Source: CAYJVP01 sp964373615 (GTDB lineage Bacteria > Patescibacteriota > Patescibacteriia > UBA9934 > GWF2-40-263). From it: a DNA stretch of 13,077 bases. The notes beneath the pieces are model-generated. The model was not told the DNA's origin. It did no database searches and was given only the letters and a program-made list of their open reading frames with translations. The position numbers were made by a program, and so were the translations under genes. Below, in pieces: positions 5,006 through 11,661 of the stretch (positions are counted from its first letter, which is position 1; every line of letters begins with the position of its first letter). Location of the stretch: contig CAYJVP010000028.1 of NCBI GenBank assembly GCA_964373615.1, forward strand, positions 1 to 13,077, in the 5' to 3' direction.

Positions 5006-5437
5006 ATGGACCTGCCTGTGAAAATCTTTCGACAGCGACCAGAAACGCCGATGCCCGAGTATAAAACCCCTGGGGCCATCGCCTTTGACATCGCGGTCAT
5101 TGAGGAAAAGGAACTCCCGCCAGGTGAGCTCGTATTTCTGCGCACGGGTCTCGTGGTGTGTATCCCCAAGGGGTACGGGCTTATCATTGTCTCACGGTCT
5201 TCAACCGCGAAAAAAAACCTTGTCCTGGCAAACGGCATCGGGATTATTGATCAGGATTATTGCGGCCCCGAAGACGAACTCCATCTATCCGTACGCAATG
5301 TGGGCCGGGAGCCCTACCGCATCCAAAAAGGCGAGAGAATCGCCCAAGGGTTGTTCGTGCCGATCGCCCGAGCCGCGTTTGAAGAGGTTTCGGAGATCAA
5401 CGGCCCAAGCCGCGGGGGCTATGGCACCACGGGATGA
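5006..5437 (+). CDS. dut: dUTP diphosphatase (dUTPase)
   Basis: Hydrolyses dUTP to dUMP and pyrophosphate in the cytoplasm, keeping uracil out of DNA and supplying dUMP. At 143 residues it has normal trimeric dUTPase length, with all five motifs in order: GAIAFDI (23-29), the SRSST phosphate-binding segment (63-67), NGIGIIDQDYCGP (76-88) with the catalytic Asp and uracil-binding hairpin, KGERIAQGLF (108-117), and the glycine-rich SRGGYGTTG tail (135-143). The ATG at 5006 matches the expected N-terminus and lies nine bases after a -10 hexamer, with no Shine-Dalgarno. The thymidylate kinase gene follows after 16 bases. Confident. Confidence 0.95.
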   Translation: MDLPVKIFRQRPETPMPEYKTPGAIAFDIAVIEEKELPPGELVFLRTGLVVCIPKGYGLIIVSRSSTAKKNLVLANGIGIIDQDYCGPEDELHLSVRNVGREPYRIQKGERIAQGLFVPIARAAFEEVSEINGPSRGGYGTTG

Positions 5438-5439
5438 CG

Positions 5440-5448
5440 TGATATACT
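5440..5448 (+). promoter_or_regulatory. Candidate extended -10 for tmk
   Basis: TGA-TATACT lies in the 16-base gap after the dut stop and ends five bases before the tmk ATG. There is no ribosome-binding site in the gap, so an internal, leaderless transcript start is possible. Confidence 0.35.
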
Positions 5449-5453
5449 TGTCT

Positions 5454-6212
5454 ATGACCGTGCGAGGGGCACTCATTGTCATCGATGGCGCCGACGGGTC
5501 CGGCAAGGCAACCCAAACCGCTCTTCTGGTTCAACGGCTCAAGGCAGAAGGGGTCCGGGTTGAAACGATCTCCTTTCCGCAGTACGGCGCCAAAAGCGCG
5601 GGACCGCTCGAAGAATATCTGGCGGGAAAATACGGAACCCCGCTCGACGTTGGACCGTACCGAGCCTCTATCCTTTTTGCCGTCGACCGTTACGACGCTT
5701 CGGCGAAGATCCGCTGCTGGCTCGATGCCGGCAAAGTCGTGGTGGCCGACCGGTATGTCGGATCCAACATGGGTCACCAGGGGGCCAAAATCAGCAACCC
5801 AGAGGAACGCGCGCGGTTTTTCGACTGGAACATGGATCTTGAATACAACCTGTTTGGCATCCCGCAACCGAGCGTCAATGTCGTTCTCCACGTCCCAGCC
5901 GCTCTCGCCCAACAGCTCGCGCAATCCAACACCTCCAAGCATGGCCTCGCAAAGGACATCCACGAAGGAGACCTTGCCCACCTCGAGGCCGCGGAACGCG
6001 CGTACCTTGAAATAACCGAACGTTTTGAAAGCTATCAACTCATCGAATGCGTTGAAGGAGGCCGTCTTCTTTCGCCCGAGGAAATCCACGGTCGCGTCTG
6101 GAAACTCGTCTCCCTTCATCTTTCACCCCTATGCCAAGCAAGCTCATTTCCGTCGGCCAACTCATCGACCACTCCTGGGAACACTATCGCGCCCGTTTCG
6201 TCGAGCTCATGA
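5454..6212 (+). CDS. tmk: Thymidylate kinase (dTMP kinase), eukaryote-like, with extended tail
   Basis: Phosphorylates dTMP to dTDP with ATP, the step after dTMP synthesis. The P-loop is GADGSGKAT (12-20). FPQYGAKSAG (41-50) and VGPYRASILFAVDRYDAS (66-83) build the nucleotide site, and ADRYVGSNMGHQGAK (98-112) carries the DRY motif. The style is that of the longer CPR/eukaryote-like enzymes. Recognisable sequence ends near EIHGRVWKLV (210-219). The last 30 or so residues are low in similarity and rich in Ser, Pro and Thr, because the first stop is at 6210-6212, 82 bases inside the next gene; an ancestral stop may have been lost. The ATG at 5454 is the only start fitting the family N-terminus; the open frame further upstream is a shadow of dut. 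Confident in function. Confidence 0.93.
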   Translation: MTVRGALIVIDGADGSGKATQTALLVQRLKAEGVRVETISFPQYGAKSAGPLEEYLAGKYGTPLDVGPYRASILFAVDRYDASAKIRCWLDAGKVVVADRYVGSNMGHQGAKISNPEERARFFDWNMDLEYNLFGIPQPSVNVVLHVPAALAQQLAQSNTSKHGLAKDIHEGDLAHLEAAERAYLEITERFESYQLIECVEGGRLLSPEEIHGRVWKLVSLHLSPLCQASSFPSANSSTTPGNTIAPVSSSS

Positions 6213-7003
6213 GCGTTTCCCTTTGGCTGCTCGTCCCAACGCTCGTTTCCATCATCTCGCTTGCGATCTACCCAAGCTACACGACGCTGATCACCGACCG
6301 CGCGCTCTCGGCCGTTGAAACCACGGGCGTAGTTTTGTGGGTGGCCAATGCCATGGTCATTGGGCCCGTCGTCGGCATGTGGATCCTGATCACGCTTCTG
6401 CGGCTCGTTGATGCGGAGCTCGACGGGAAAAAAATCGACCTGCGCAAACTGACACGAGAAGGCTGGAAACAATTTTGGCCGATGGTAGGTGTCAACGTCC
6501 TCGTGTTGCTGACCCTCATCGGCGCGCTGGCCTTCACGCTTCCAGGAGCGCTCCTCCTTCGCGGCCTCGCGTCCTTTGAATCGCTTTCAAGCGTGGCTGG
6601 TATGGTGCTCATCATTGGAATTATCCTAGCGACCTTTCTTGGGATCCGCTGGCTCATCTTTTTTGCCTACGCGCCACTCTCGCTTGCGCTTGAAGGACGG
6701 CGCGGCCGTCTGGCACTGACGCGCAGCCATGAATTGGTGCGCGGCCGCTTCTTTGCCACCCTCGCGCGCATGGCGCTCCCAAAAGTGGTGTTTGTTCTGG
6801 TCATGTTCATCCTTCAGTGGATCCTGCAGAGCGTCTCTGGCAGCCTGGTTTCAAGCATCTTCGAATTCGACATTGATCTTGGTGTGCGTATAAACGGCAT
6901 CATGGAGACGATCATCGTCGCTGCGGGAGTCGTTCTTCTGAACCCCGTGATCTTCACCGCCGACGTTCTGCTCTATCGAAGTCTTCGTGAAACGCTCAAA
7001 TAG
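6131..7003 (+). CDS. Multipass membrane protein A (uncharacterised, paralogue of the next gene)
   Basis: A 290-residue integral membrane protein with about six hydrophobic spans, near residues 27-47, 66-91, 117-143, 157-186, 212-236 and 259-283. Between the spans is the motif ALTRSHELVRGRFFATLAR (195-213), preceded by YAPLSLALEGRRG. It recurs as ALSFSRELVRGRFWQT in the next protein. This pattern occurs in poorly characterised membrane domains related to the glycerophosphodiester phosphodiesterase membrane region and similar DUFs; I cannot assign a function. The ATG at 6131 begins MPSKLISVGQLIDHSWEHYR, an expected N-terminal amphipathic segment, and overlaps the tmk tail by 82 bases; no Shine-Dalgarno is seen, so it may depend on coupling. 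The next gene starts nine bases after the stop. Confidence 0.78.
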   Translation: MPSKLISVGQLIDHSWEHYRARFVELMSVSLWLLVPTLVSIISLAIYPSYTTLITDRALSAVETTGVVLWVANAMVIGPVVGMWILITLLRLVDAELDGKKIDLRKLTREGWKQFWPMVGVNVLVLLTLIGALAFTLPGALLLRGLASFESLSSVAGMVLIIGIILATFLGIRWLIFFAYAPLSLALEGRRGRLALTRSHELVRGRFFATLARMALPKVVFVLVMFILQWILQSVSGSLVSSIFEFDIDLGVRINGIMETIIVAAGVVLLNPVIFTADVLLYRSLRETLK

Positions 7004-7012
7004 GAATACGCT

Positions 7013-7753
7013 ATGATGCCGGTCCTCAAACTGCTCGTGCAAAGCGGCAGAATGTACCGACAACATGTTGGCCTGTTTGCCGGATACGCCGCGTGGTTGC
7101 TTCTGCCCTACGCGGCGCTTGTGTTATTGCATCTCACCGGCGACCCGACAGGAGGATTTCTCGCAAGCCTTTTTTTGGTGGTCCAGGCGTTTCTCATAGT
7201 GTGGATGATGCTTCTCTTCCCACTCACGGCCTATGAAATTGCGCGTGGAAAAAAACGCCTCTCTCTTCATGCCCTCCAGCAAAAACTCCAGCGACTTTTA
7301 CCATCTGTCGTGTTCGTCGCCCTGCTCGAGACGGCTGTCGTGTTTGGTGGATTGGTCCTCCTCATCATTCCCGGACTCATCTTTACGATCTGGTTTATGT
7401 TTGCCACCCTCTCCGTGCTTTTCGACGAAACAAAAGGGATGCAAGCGCTCTCGTTCAGTCGGGAGCTTGTCCGAGGCCGCTTCTGGCAGACGGCATGGCT
7501 TGGCGTGAGCGGACCATTGGTGATCTTTCTATGCTACCTTGTGGTTGTAAACCTTCTCGCGACGGTGTTTGTCGCTGTCGGCCAGGTGTCAATGGAAACG
7601 ATCACGGTAAATCCGCCGCCCTTGTGGATCGACATCATCGCTCAACTTGGTGAGGTGTTCTCCCTCCCTTGGCTTGCGATCTATGCAACCCTGCTCTACA
7701 TCCATATGCGTGAGACAAAATCAGCGCTTGCTTCGACCTCCCCGCAAGAGTAG
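7013..7753 (+). CDS. Multipass membrane protein B (uncharacterised, paralogue of the preceding gene)
   Basis: A 246-residue protein with hydrophobic spans near residues 20-41, 47-73, 97-134, 163-190 and 208-230. The signature ALSFSRELVRGRFWQT (145-160) matches its neighbour, and both have a short amphipathic N-terminus before the first span, so they look like an old tandem duplication and may pair in the membrane. The ATG at 7013 has AGGA eight bases upstream, overlapping the previous stop; a second ATG follows directly. gatB begins 13 bases after the stop. Function unknown. Confidence 0.78.
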   Translation: MMPVLKLLVQSGRMYRQHVGLFAGYAAWLLLPYAALVLLHLTGDPTGGFLASLFLVVQAFLIVWMMLLFPLTAYEIARGKKRLSLHALQQKLQRLLPSVVFVALLETAVVFGGLVLLIIPGLIFTIWFMFATLSVLFDETKGMQALSFSRELVRGRFWQTAWLGVSGPLVIFLCYLVVVNLLATVFVAVGQVSMETITVNPPPLWIDIIAQLGEVFSLPWLAIYATLLYIHMRETKSALASTSPQE

Positions 7754-7766
7754 GATGATGGCCACT

Positions 7767-9347
7767 ATGCGACTTGAACCTGTCATCGGTCTGGAAATTC
7801 ACATCCAGCTAAAAACAAGATCAAAAATGTTTTGCGCCTGCCCGGCGGGAGAAGCGGCCACGCTTCCCAACACGAACGTGTGTCCGATCTGCATGGGCCA
7901 CCCGGGAACATTGCCGGCCCCAAACGAACAGGCGATCATGTGGGCCATGCGAATGGGGCTTGCGCTGAATTGCCGCGTGCGTCCCGCGTCGAAATTCGAC
8001 CGCAAGCACTATTTCTACCCCGACCTCCCGAAGGCCTACCAAATTTCGCAATACGATGTGCCGATCAACGAGGAGGGCGAGTTTGAAGTTGACGTACCGG
8101 GCGGCGCGCGACCACACATCAAGATTGGCATCGTGCGCGCGCACCTCGAAGAAGATGCGGCCAAATTGATTCATCCAATGAATCATCCTGAGCGAGCGCA
8201 GCGAGTCGAAGAATCTTCGAATGAAAGCGGAAAAACGTACGTTGACTTCAACCGATCTGGCACACCCCTCCTTGAAACCGTAACCGCGCCAGACTTTCGG
8301 ACGCCGCAAGAGGCGAAGATTTTTTTGCAAGAGCTGCGACTGCTCGCGCGCTACCTTGGCGTGTCAGACGCAGACATGGAAAAGGGACAGCTGCGATGTG
8401 ACGCCAACATTTCGCTGCGCGAGGTGGACGAGGAGGGACTCCCTGTCTCCCCCACACTCAACCCGAAAACCGAAATTAAAAACATGAATTCGTTCAAAGC
8501 GGTCGAACGCGCCCTTGAGTATGAGATCATGCGGCAGACGAAATTGTGGGAGGCGGGCGAGCCACCGACTGTTTCGTCCACGCGCGGCTGGAATGACGTG
8601 AAGCAGGTGACAGAATCGCAACGCACGAAAGAGGAGGCGGGAGACTACCGATATTTTCCAGATCCAGATGTGCCGCCGCTTGTCCTCAAAGACATGATCG
8701 AAGAGCTCCGCCTCCAATTGCCGGAATTACCGGCTGCGCGGCGTGCGAGGTTCGTGAATGAATATCGGCTTCGTCTTCCGGACGCGCGCGTCATTTGCGA
8801 AGAGCCGCTCCTTGCTGACTACGCGGAGAAGGTCTTTTCTGAACTTCACGCGTGGCTTCAGGCGCTTCCGGAGCTTGACGGAGCCGAGGAAGCGACGTGG
8901 GAAAAAGAAAAGGCGCGACTCGCGCGACTCGTCGGTGGGTGGCTTATGTCAAAACTCGGTGGACTCATGAACGAACGCGGCGTGTCTGTGGAGGCACTCG
9001 CCACGGGCAAGATCGACCCGGAAAACTTCGCGGAATTCATCACCCTGATCGCCACGGGCAAGCTCTCGACAAACAACGGTATGACCGTGCTTTCCGCGAT
9101 GCTCGAAACGGACCAGGACCCCTCGCAGGTGATGGAAGATAAGCGTCTCGGCCTTTTGTCGGACGAAACCGAGATTGCAGAGGTCATTGATCGTGTGCTC
9201 ACAGGCCACCCCGCGGAGGTCGCTCGCTATCGTGCTGGCGAAAAACAGCTCCTCCAATTTTTGATCGGTATGGCGATGAAGGAAACCGAGGGCAAGGCAG
9301 ATCCGGGCATCACCAAAAACATGCTCCTCGTGAAACTCGAGACGTAG
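7767..9347 (+). CDS. gatB: Aspartyl/glutamyl-tRNA amidotransferase subunit B
   Basis: The tRNA-binding and kinase subunit of GatCAB, which converts Glu-tRNA(Gln) and/or Asp-tRNA(Asn) to the amidated form. At 526 residues it is slightly long. Visible are EPVIGLEIHIQLKT (4-17), the zinc cysteines CAC (23-25) and CPIC (39-42), KFDRKHYFYPDLPKAYQISQ (76-95) of the phosphorylation/amidation cradle, GIVRAHLEEDAAKLIH (121-136), YVDFNRSGTPLLE (158-170), and the C-terminal YqeY-like tail ending in PGITKNMLLVKLE. The start at 7767 (MRLEPV) has AGGATGATGG just upstream; ATGs at 7755 and 7758 are possible. Residues 138-155 come from a palindromic insertion. gatA and gatC are not in the window. It converges on the next gene with no gap. 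Confidence 0.95.
   Translation: MRLEPVIGLEIHIQLKTRSKMFCACPAGEAATLPNTNVCPICMGHPGTLPAPNEQAIMWAMRMGLALNCRVRPASKFDRKHYFYPDLPKAYQISQYDVPINEEGEFEVDVPGGARPHIKIGIVRAHLEEDAAKLIHPMNHPERAQRVEESSNESGKTYVDFNRSGTPLLETVTAPDFRTPQEAKIFLQELRLLARYLGVSDADMEKGQLRCDANISLREVDEEGLPVSPTLNPKTEIKNMNSFKAVERALEYEIMRQTKLWEAGEPPTVSSTRGWNDVKQVTESQRTKEEAGDYRYFPDPDVPPLVLKDMIEELRLQLPELPAARRARFVNEYRLRLPDARVICEEPLLADYAEKVFSELHAWLQALPELDGAEEATWEKEKARLARLVGGWLMSKLGGLMNERGVSVEALATGKIDPENFAEFITLIATGKLSTNNGMTVLSAMLETDQDPSQVMEDKRLGLLSDETEIAEVIDRVLTGHPAEVARYRAGEKQLLQFLIGMAMKETEGKADPGITKNMLLVKLET
8178..8231. repeat. In-frame palindromic insertion in gatB
   Basis: ATTCAT-CCA-ATGAAT (8169-8183) leads into CATCCTGAGCGAGCG and the palindrome TCGAAGAATCTTCGA. 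These encode MNHPERAQRVEESSNESG, set between AAKLIHP and KTYVDFNR, where GatB normally has a short turn. The CATCCTGAGCG...GAAGAATCT pattern is a well-known dispersed bacterial repeat type. Confidence 0.65.
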
Positions 9348-9575
9348 CTAGAGACCTTCGAGGGCGTCGAGTTCTTCAAACGCGGCGTCCAGGTTGTCGG
9401 AGAATTCGTCGGGGGCTTCCTCCTCGGCGGGCGCTTCTTCTTTTTCAACAGCTTCCCGTTCTTCGACGGCTGCTTCTTGCTGTGTCGGCTTCTGTAGTTG
9501 AAACAAGACAATGCCGACGACCGCGCCGAGCGCGACGGCGACGATCATGATCATCACGATAAAACGCTTGCCCAT
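9348..9575 (-). CDS. Small membrane-anchored acidic protein
   Basis: 75 residues: a short basic start (MGKR), one hydrophobic span at about 5-27 (FIVMIMIVAVALGAVVGIV), then a Gln-rich hinge and a strongly acidic Glu/Ala-rich tail. It fits a single-pass protein with the tail outside the cell. No family recognised. The ATG lies one base after the stop of the secreted TSP1-repeat gene, so the two are almost certainly co-translated and may act together at the surface. Its stop touches the end of convergent gatB with no base between. Confidence 0.72.
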   Translation of the reverse strand: MGKRFIVMIMIVAVALGAVVGIVLFQLQKPTQQEAAVEEREAVEKEEAPAEEEAPDEFSDNLDAAFEELDALEGL

Positions 9576-9576
9576 A

Positions 9577-10698
9577 TCAACGGCTTAGCTGAGATCTGGC
9601 TTCGACGATATACGCGGCCCAGTCGTCGCGCATTTGCTCGATGAGATCGCGTCGCTCTTGGTAGGAGTCGGCCGCCTGAAAAGCGACCTTGTTTTCGAGA
9701 ACCTTGGTGACGAAAGCGGCCGTCGTCTCCAGGTCTACGCCTTCCCTAGCGAAATCCTCGGCCCGCGCTTCCAGGTCGTAAAAACGAAAGCTGATCATGT
9801 AGTGAATCTTCTGGGTCAACTCGTCGAGACACTGAGCGTCTCTGGCACAAGCCACCTTGGCTGCGTCAATGTCAACATCCAGATCCAGCGACTTGCGGAC
9901 GCAATCAAAGCGCGGCTGGCCGACTTCGTACTTCCAACACTCGTTGAAAGCCTGGTAGCGCTCGATGCACTCGCCTTGTTCTTCCCCATCGAGTGGGCGA
10001 CAAGGCTCGGGCAGATACTCGATTTCGAGCTCGCGGGTAATCCCGGCCGGGGCGAGGTTAAGTCGGCAAAACACGCGATCGTAAAGGGCTTCTTGGTCGC
10101 ACTGCAAATGGTCACAACGCTGTCCTGGATTGGGGGAGTTCGTGACCACGCCAGGACAGTCAACGCTCATCGAGCACGTCCTTTGCTGGTTGCCGTAGAT
10201 ATCGCAATCTGTCCAGTCGGAGCATGCCCAGGTGTCCTCGGTGCAGGTGACTGGCGCCGGTTCAGGTTCTGGTTCCGGAGTTGGCTCCGCTTCCGCTGTC
10301 GGTTCCTCTTCTGAACAGCTCTGACTGGTGGCTGGCGAAGGATCTTCTACGAGCGGACAGTCATACCACAAACTGCACGTTCGTGTCTGGATACCATTCG
10401 AGCAGGCGCTCCAGTCGCCGCAGCTCCAGCCGTCCGAGCGGCACACCGGCTCACAACTTCTCGCTTTCTCCGGCGGCTCATCGACCACATACTCGCAATC
10501 GTCGGTCAGCGTGCACTCGCGGGTCTGGACGCTGTCGAGCGAACAATCGGACCAGTCGCCGCAGCTGTAGGTGTCAGACGTGCACTTAGACGGGGTGTAG
10601 CCGCTGCCGCCGCCCCCGCCGCTGTACCCGCCAACAGCCAAGGCTGACGAGGCGACGAGCAAACCGACAATTGATAATGACAGCGCTGATTTCAGCAT
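9577..10698 (-). CDS. Secreted protein with three thrombospondin type-1-like repeats
   Basis: 373 residues. A signal peptide is evident (MLKSALSLSIVGLLVASSALA) and is followed by a glycine-rich linker. Three cysteine repeats follow at about 39-82, 86-128 and 152-195. Each has the form C-x6-C-(G/S)-D-W-(S/T)-x-C, then Q-x-R-x-C, then D-C and a last C: six cysteines with the W and R of thrombospondin type-1 folds. A Glu-Pro spacer (about 130-150) separates repeats 2 and 3. The remainder (196-373) has more cysteines early, then a long helical region ending YIVEARSQLSR. TSP1 modules usually mediate adhesion, so a role in cell-surface contact, perhaps with a host, is plausible but inferred. Its promoter overlaps the miaA stop. 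Confidence 0.82.
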   Translation of the reverse strand: MLKSALSLSIVGLLVASSALAVGGYSGGGGGSGYTPSKCTSDTYSCGDWSDCSLDSVQTRECTLTDDCEYVVDEPPEKARSCEPVCRSDGWSCGDWSACSNGIQTRTCSLWYDCPLVEDPSPATSQSCSEEEPTAEAEPTPEPEPEPAPVTCTEDTWACSDWTDCDIYGNQQRTCSMSVDCPGVVTNSPNPGQRCDHLQCDQEALYDRVFCRLNLAPAGITRELEIEYLPEPCRPLDGEEQGECIERYQAFNECWKYEVGQPRFDCVRKSLDLDVDIDAAKVACARDAQCLDELTQKIHYMISFRFYDLEARAEDFAREGVDLETTAAFVTKVLENKVAFQAADSYQERRDLIEQMRDDWAAYIVEARSQLSR

Positions 10699-10704
10699 AA
10701 AATT

Positions 10705-10710
10705 ATTCTA
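10705..10710 (-). promoter_or_regulatory. Candidate -10 of the TSP1-repeat gene
   Basis: TAGAAT on the minus strand begins with the last bases of the miaA stop and ends six bases before the ATG at 10698. No ribosome-binding site fits in between, so a leaderless message is likely if this promoter is used. No clear -35. Confidence 0.4.
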
Positions 10711-11661
10711 CAAGAATCTCTCAACAAAAGCCACGGCTTCATTCACATTTTTGATCCATTGAATTGTCTCATTGCGCTTGAACCAGGTCATTTGGCGCTT
10801 GGCATAGGCCCGGGTATCGGCCTTGATGTCCTCGATCGAATCCTTGAGCGCTTGCTGGCCGTCAAGGAACCAGCATATCTGACGATAACCGATGCCCGTC
10901 ATCGCATACTCGTTGCAGCCATAGGTCTCTTTTAGCTTCCGCACCTCGTCCACAAGTCCTTCTGCGATCATCGCGTCCACTCGCTCGTCGATGCGATCGT
11001 TGAGCTCCTCGCGCGCAACGTCCATGCCAAGCCAAAGGCAATCGTACATCTGCTCGCCCTTGCGCCGGAGTTCCGAGAACGGCCTGCCGGTGACGCGACA
11101 CACCTCGATGGCGCGCATAAGACGCCGTGGATTGAATCGATCAATCACGAGCGCGCCGTTCGGATCGAGTTTCTCATACTCGGCAAACAGCTCCTCAAGC
11201 GTTTTCTCTTCAAGCTCGCGCCGCAGAGATGCGTTCGGCTCAACCTCCGGAATTTCCCGGTTCTCAACGATCGAATCCAGCCAAAGCCCGGTCCCGCCGA
11301 CCAGAATCGGAACGTGTCCTCTTGAAACGATCTCCCGAATTTTTTCGTCCGCGTATTCTTTAAACAGCGCAATGTTGTACTCTTCGTCCGGGTCTACAAG
11401 ATCGATCCCCCAATGCGGGACCCCGTCGACAAGAAGCGTTTTCGCTCCGGCAAAGAGAGAACGGATGCCTGCCTGTCCCATCTGTCCCCACTGTCCCCTC
11501 GATTTTGCCGTCCCAATATCCATTCCGCGATACACCGTACGCGAATCCACGCAAATGATCTCGCCTTGAAAACGCTTGGCAAGTTCAATGCCAAGCGCGG
11601 TTTTTCCGCTTGCCGTTGGACCGACGACGGCTATGATTTTCGATTTCCGATCAGTACCCAT
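10708..11661 (-). CDS. miaA: tRNA dimethylallyltransferase
   Basis: Adds a dimethylallyl group to A37 of tRNAs reading U-starting codons, giving i6A. 317 residues. The P-loop is GPTASGKT (14-21). The substrate motif is DSRTVYRGMDIGTAK (39-53), with Thr in place of the usual Gln, as in several divergent members. GVPHWGIDLVDP, LVGGTGLWLDSIV and RRLMRAIEVCRVTGRPFSE follow, and the C-terminus has AMTGIGY and YAKRQMTWFKRN. The stretch between GTAK and GVPH is long and contains a 9-base tandem repeat (11473-11498). The start overlaps the miaB end by 31 bases, so the pair is one operon with MiaB acting on the MiaA product. Confident. Confidence 0.95.
   Translation of the reverse strand: MGTDRKSKIIAVVGPTASGKTALGIELAKRFQGEIICVDSRTVYRGMDIGTAKSRGQWGQMGQAGIRSLFAGAKTLLVDGVPHWGIDLVDPDEEYNIALFKEYADEKIREIVSRGHVPILVGGTGLWLDSIVENREIPEVEPNASLRRELEEKTLEELFAEYEKLDPNGALVIDRFNPRRLMRAIEVCRVTGRPFSELRRKGEQMYDCLWLGMDVAREELNDRIDERVDAMIAEGLVDEVRKLKETYGCNEYAMTGIGYRQICWFLDGQQALKDSIEDIKADTRAYAKRQMTWFKRNETIQWIKNVNEAVAFVERFL
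11473..11498. repeat. Short tandem repeat inside miaA
   Basis: Three near-identical units of CTGTCCC(C)A at 11473-11480, 11482-11490 and 11491-11498, with a period close to nine bases, so the frame is kept. They encode GQWGQMGQ on the minus strand. GGGGACAG-type repeats are common in genomes with REP-like elements. Part of the extra length here could be native. Confidence 0.5.

Noticed and set aside
4246..5064. Plus-strand open frame of 272 codons
   Set aside because: Shadow of the synthase gene on the other strand, which has full family motifs.
5085..5453. Upstream extension of the tmk frame
   Set aside because: It overlaps dut, has no similarity to kinases, and the family N-terminus fits the ATG at 5454.
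7647..7766. Longer gatB start
   Set aside because: The extra part is another frame of the preceding membrane gene; MRLEPVIGLEIH is the normal GatB start.
9340..9360. Terminator between the convergent genes gatB and 9348-9575
   Set aside because: The two stop codons touch, and no hairpin with a T-run is seen on either strand there.
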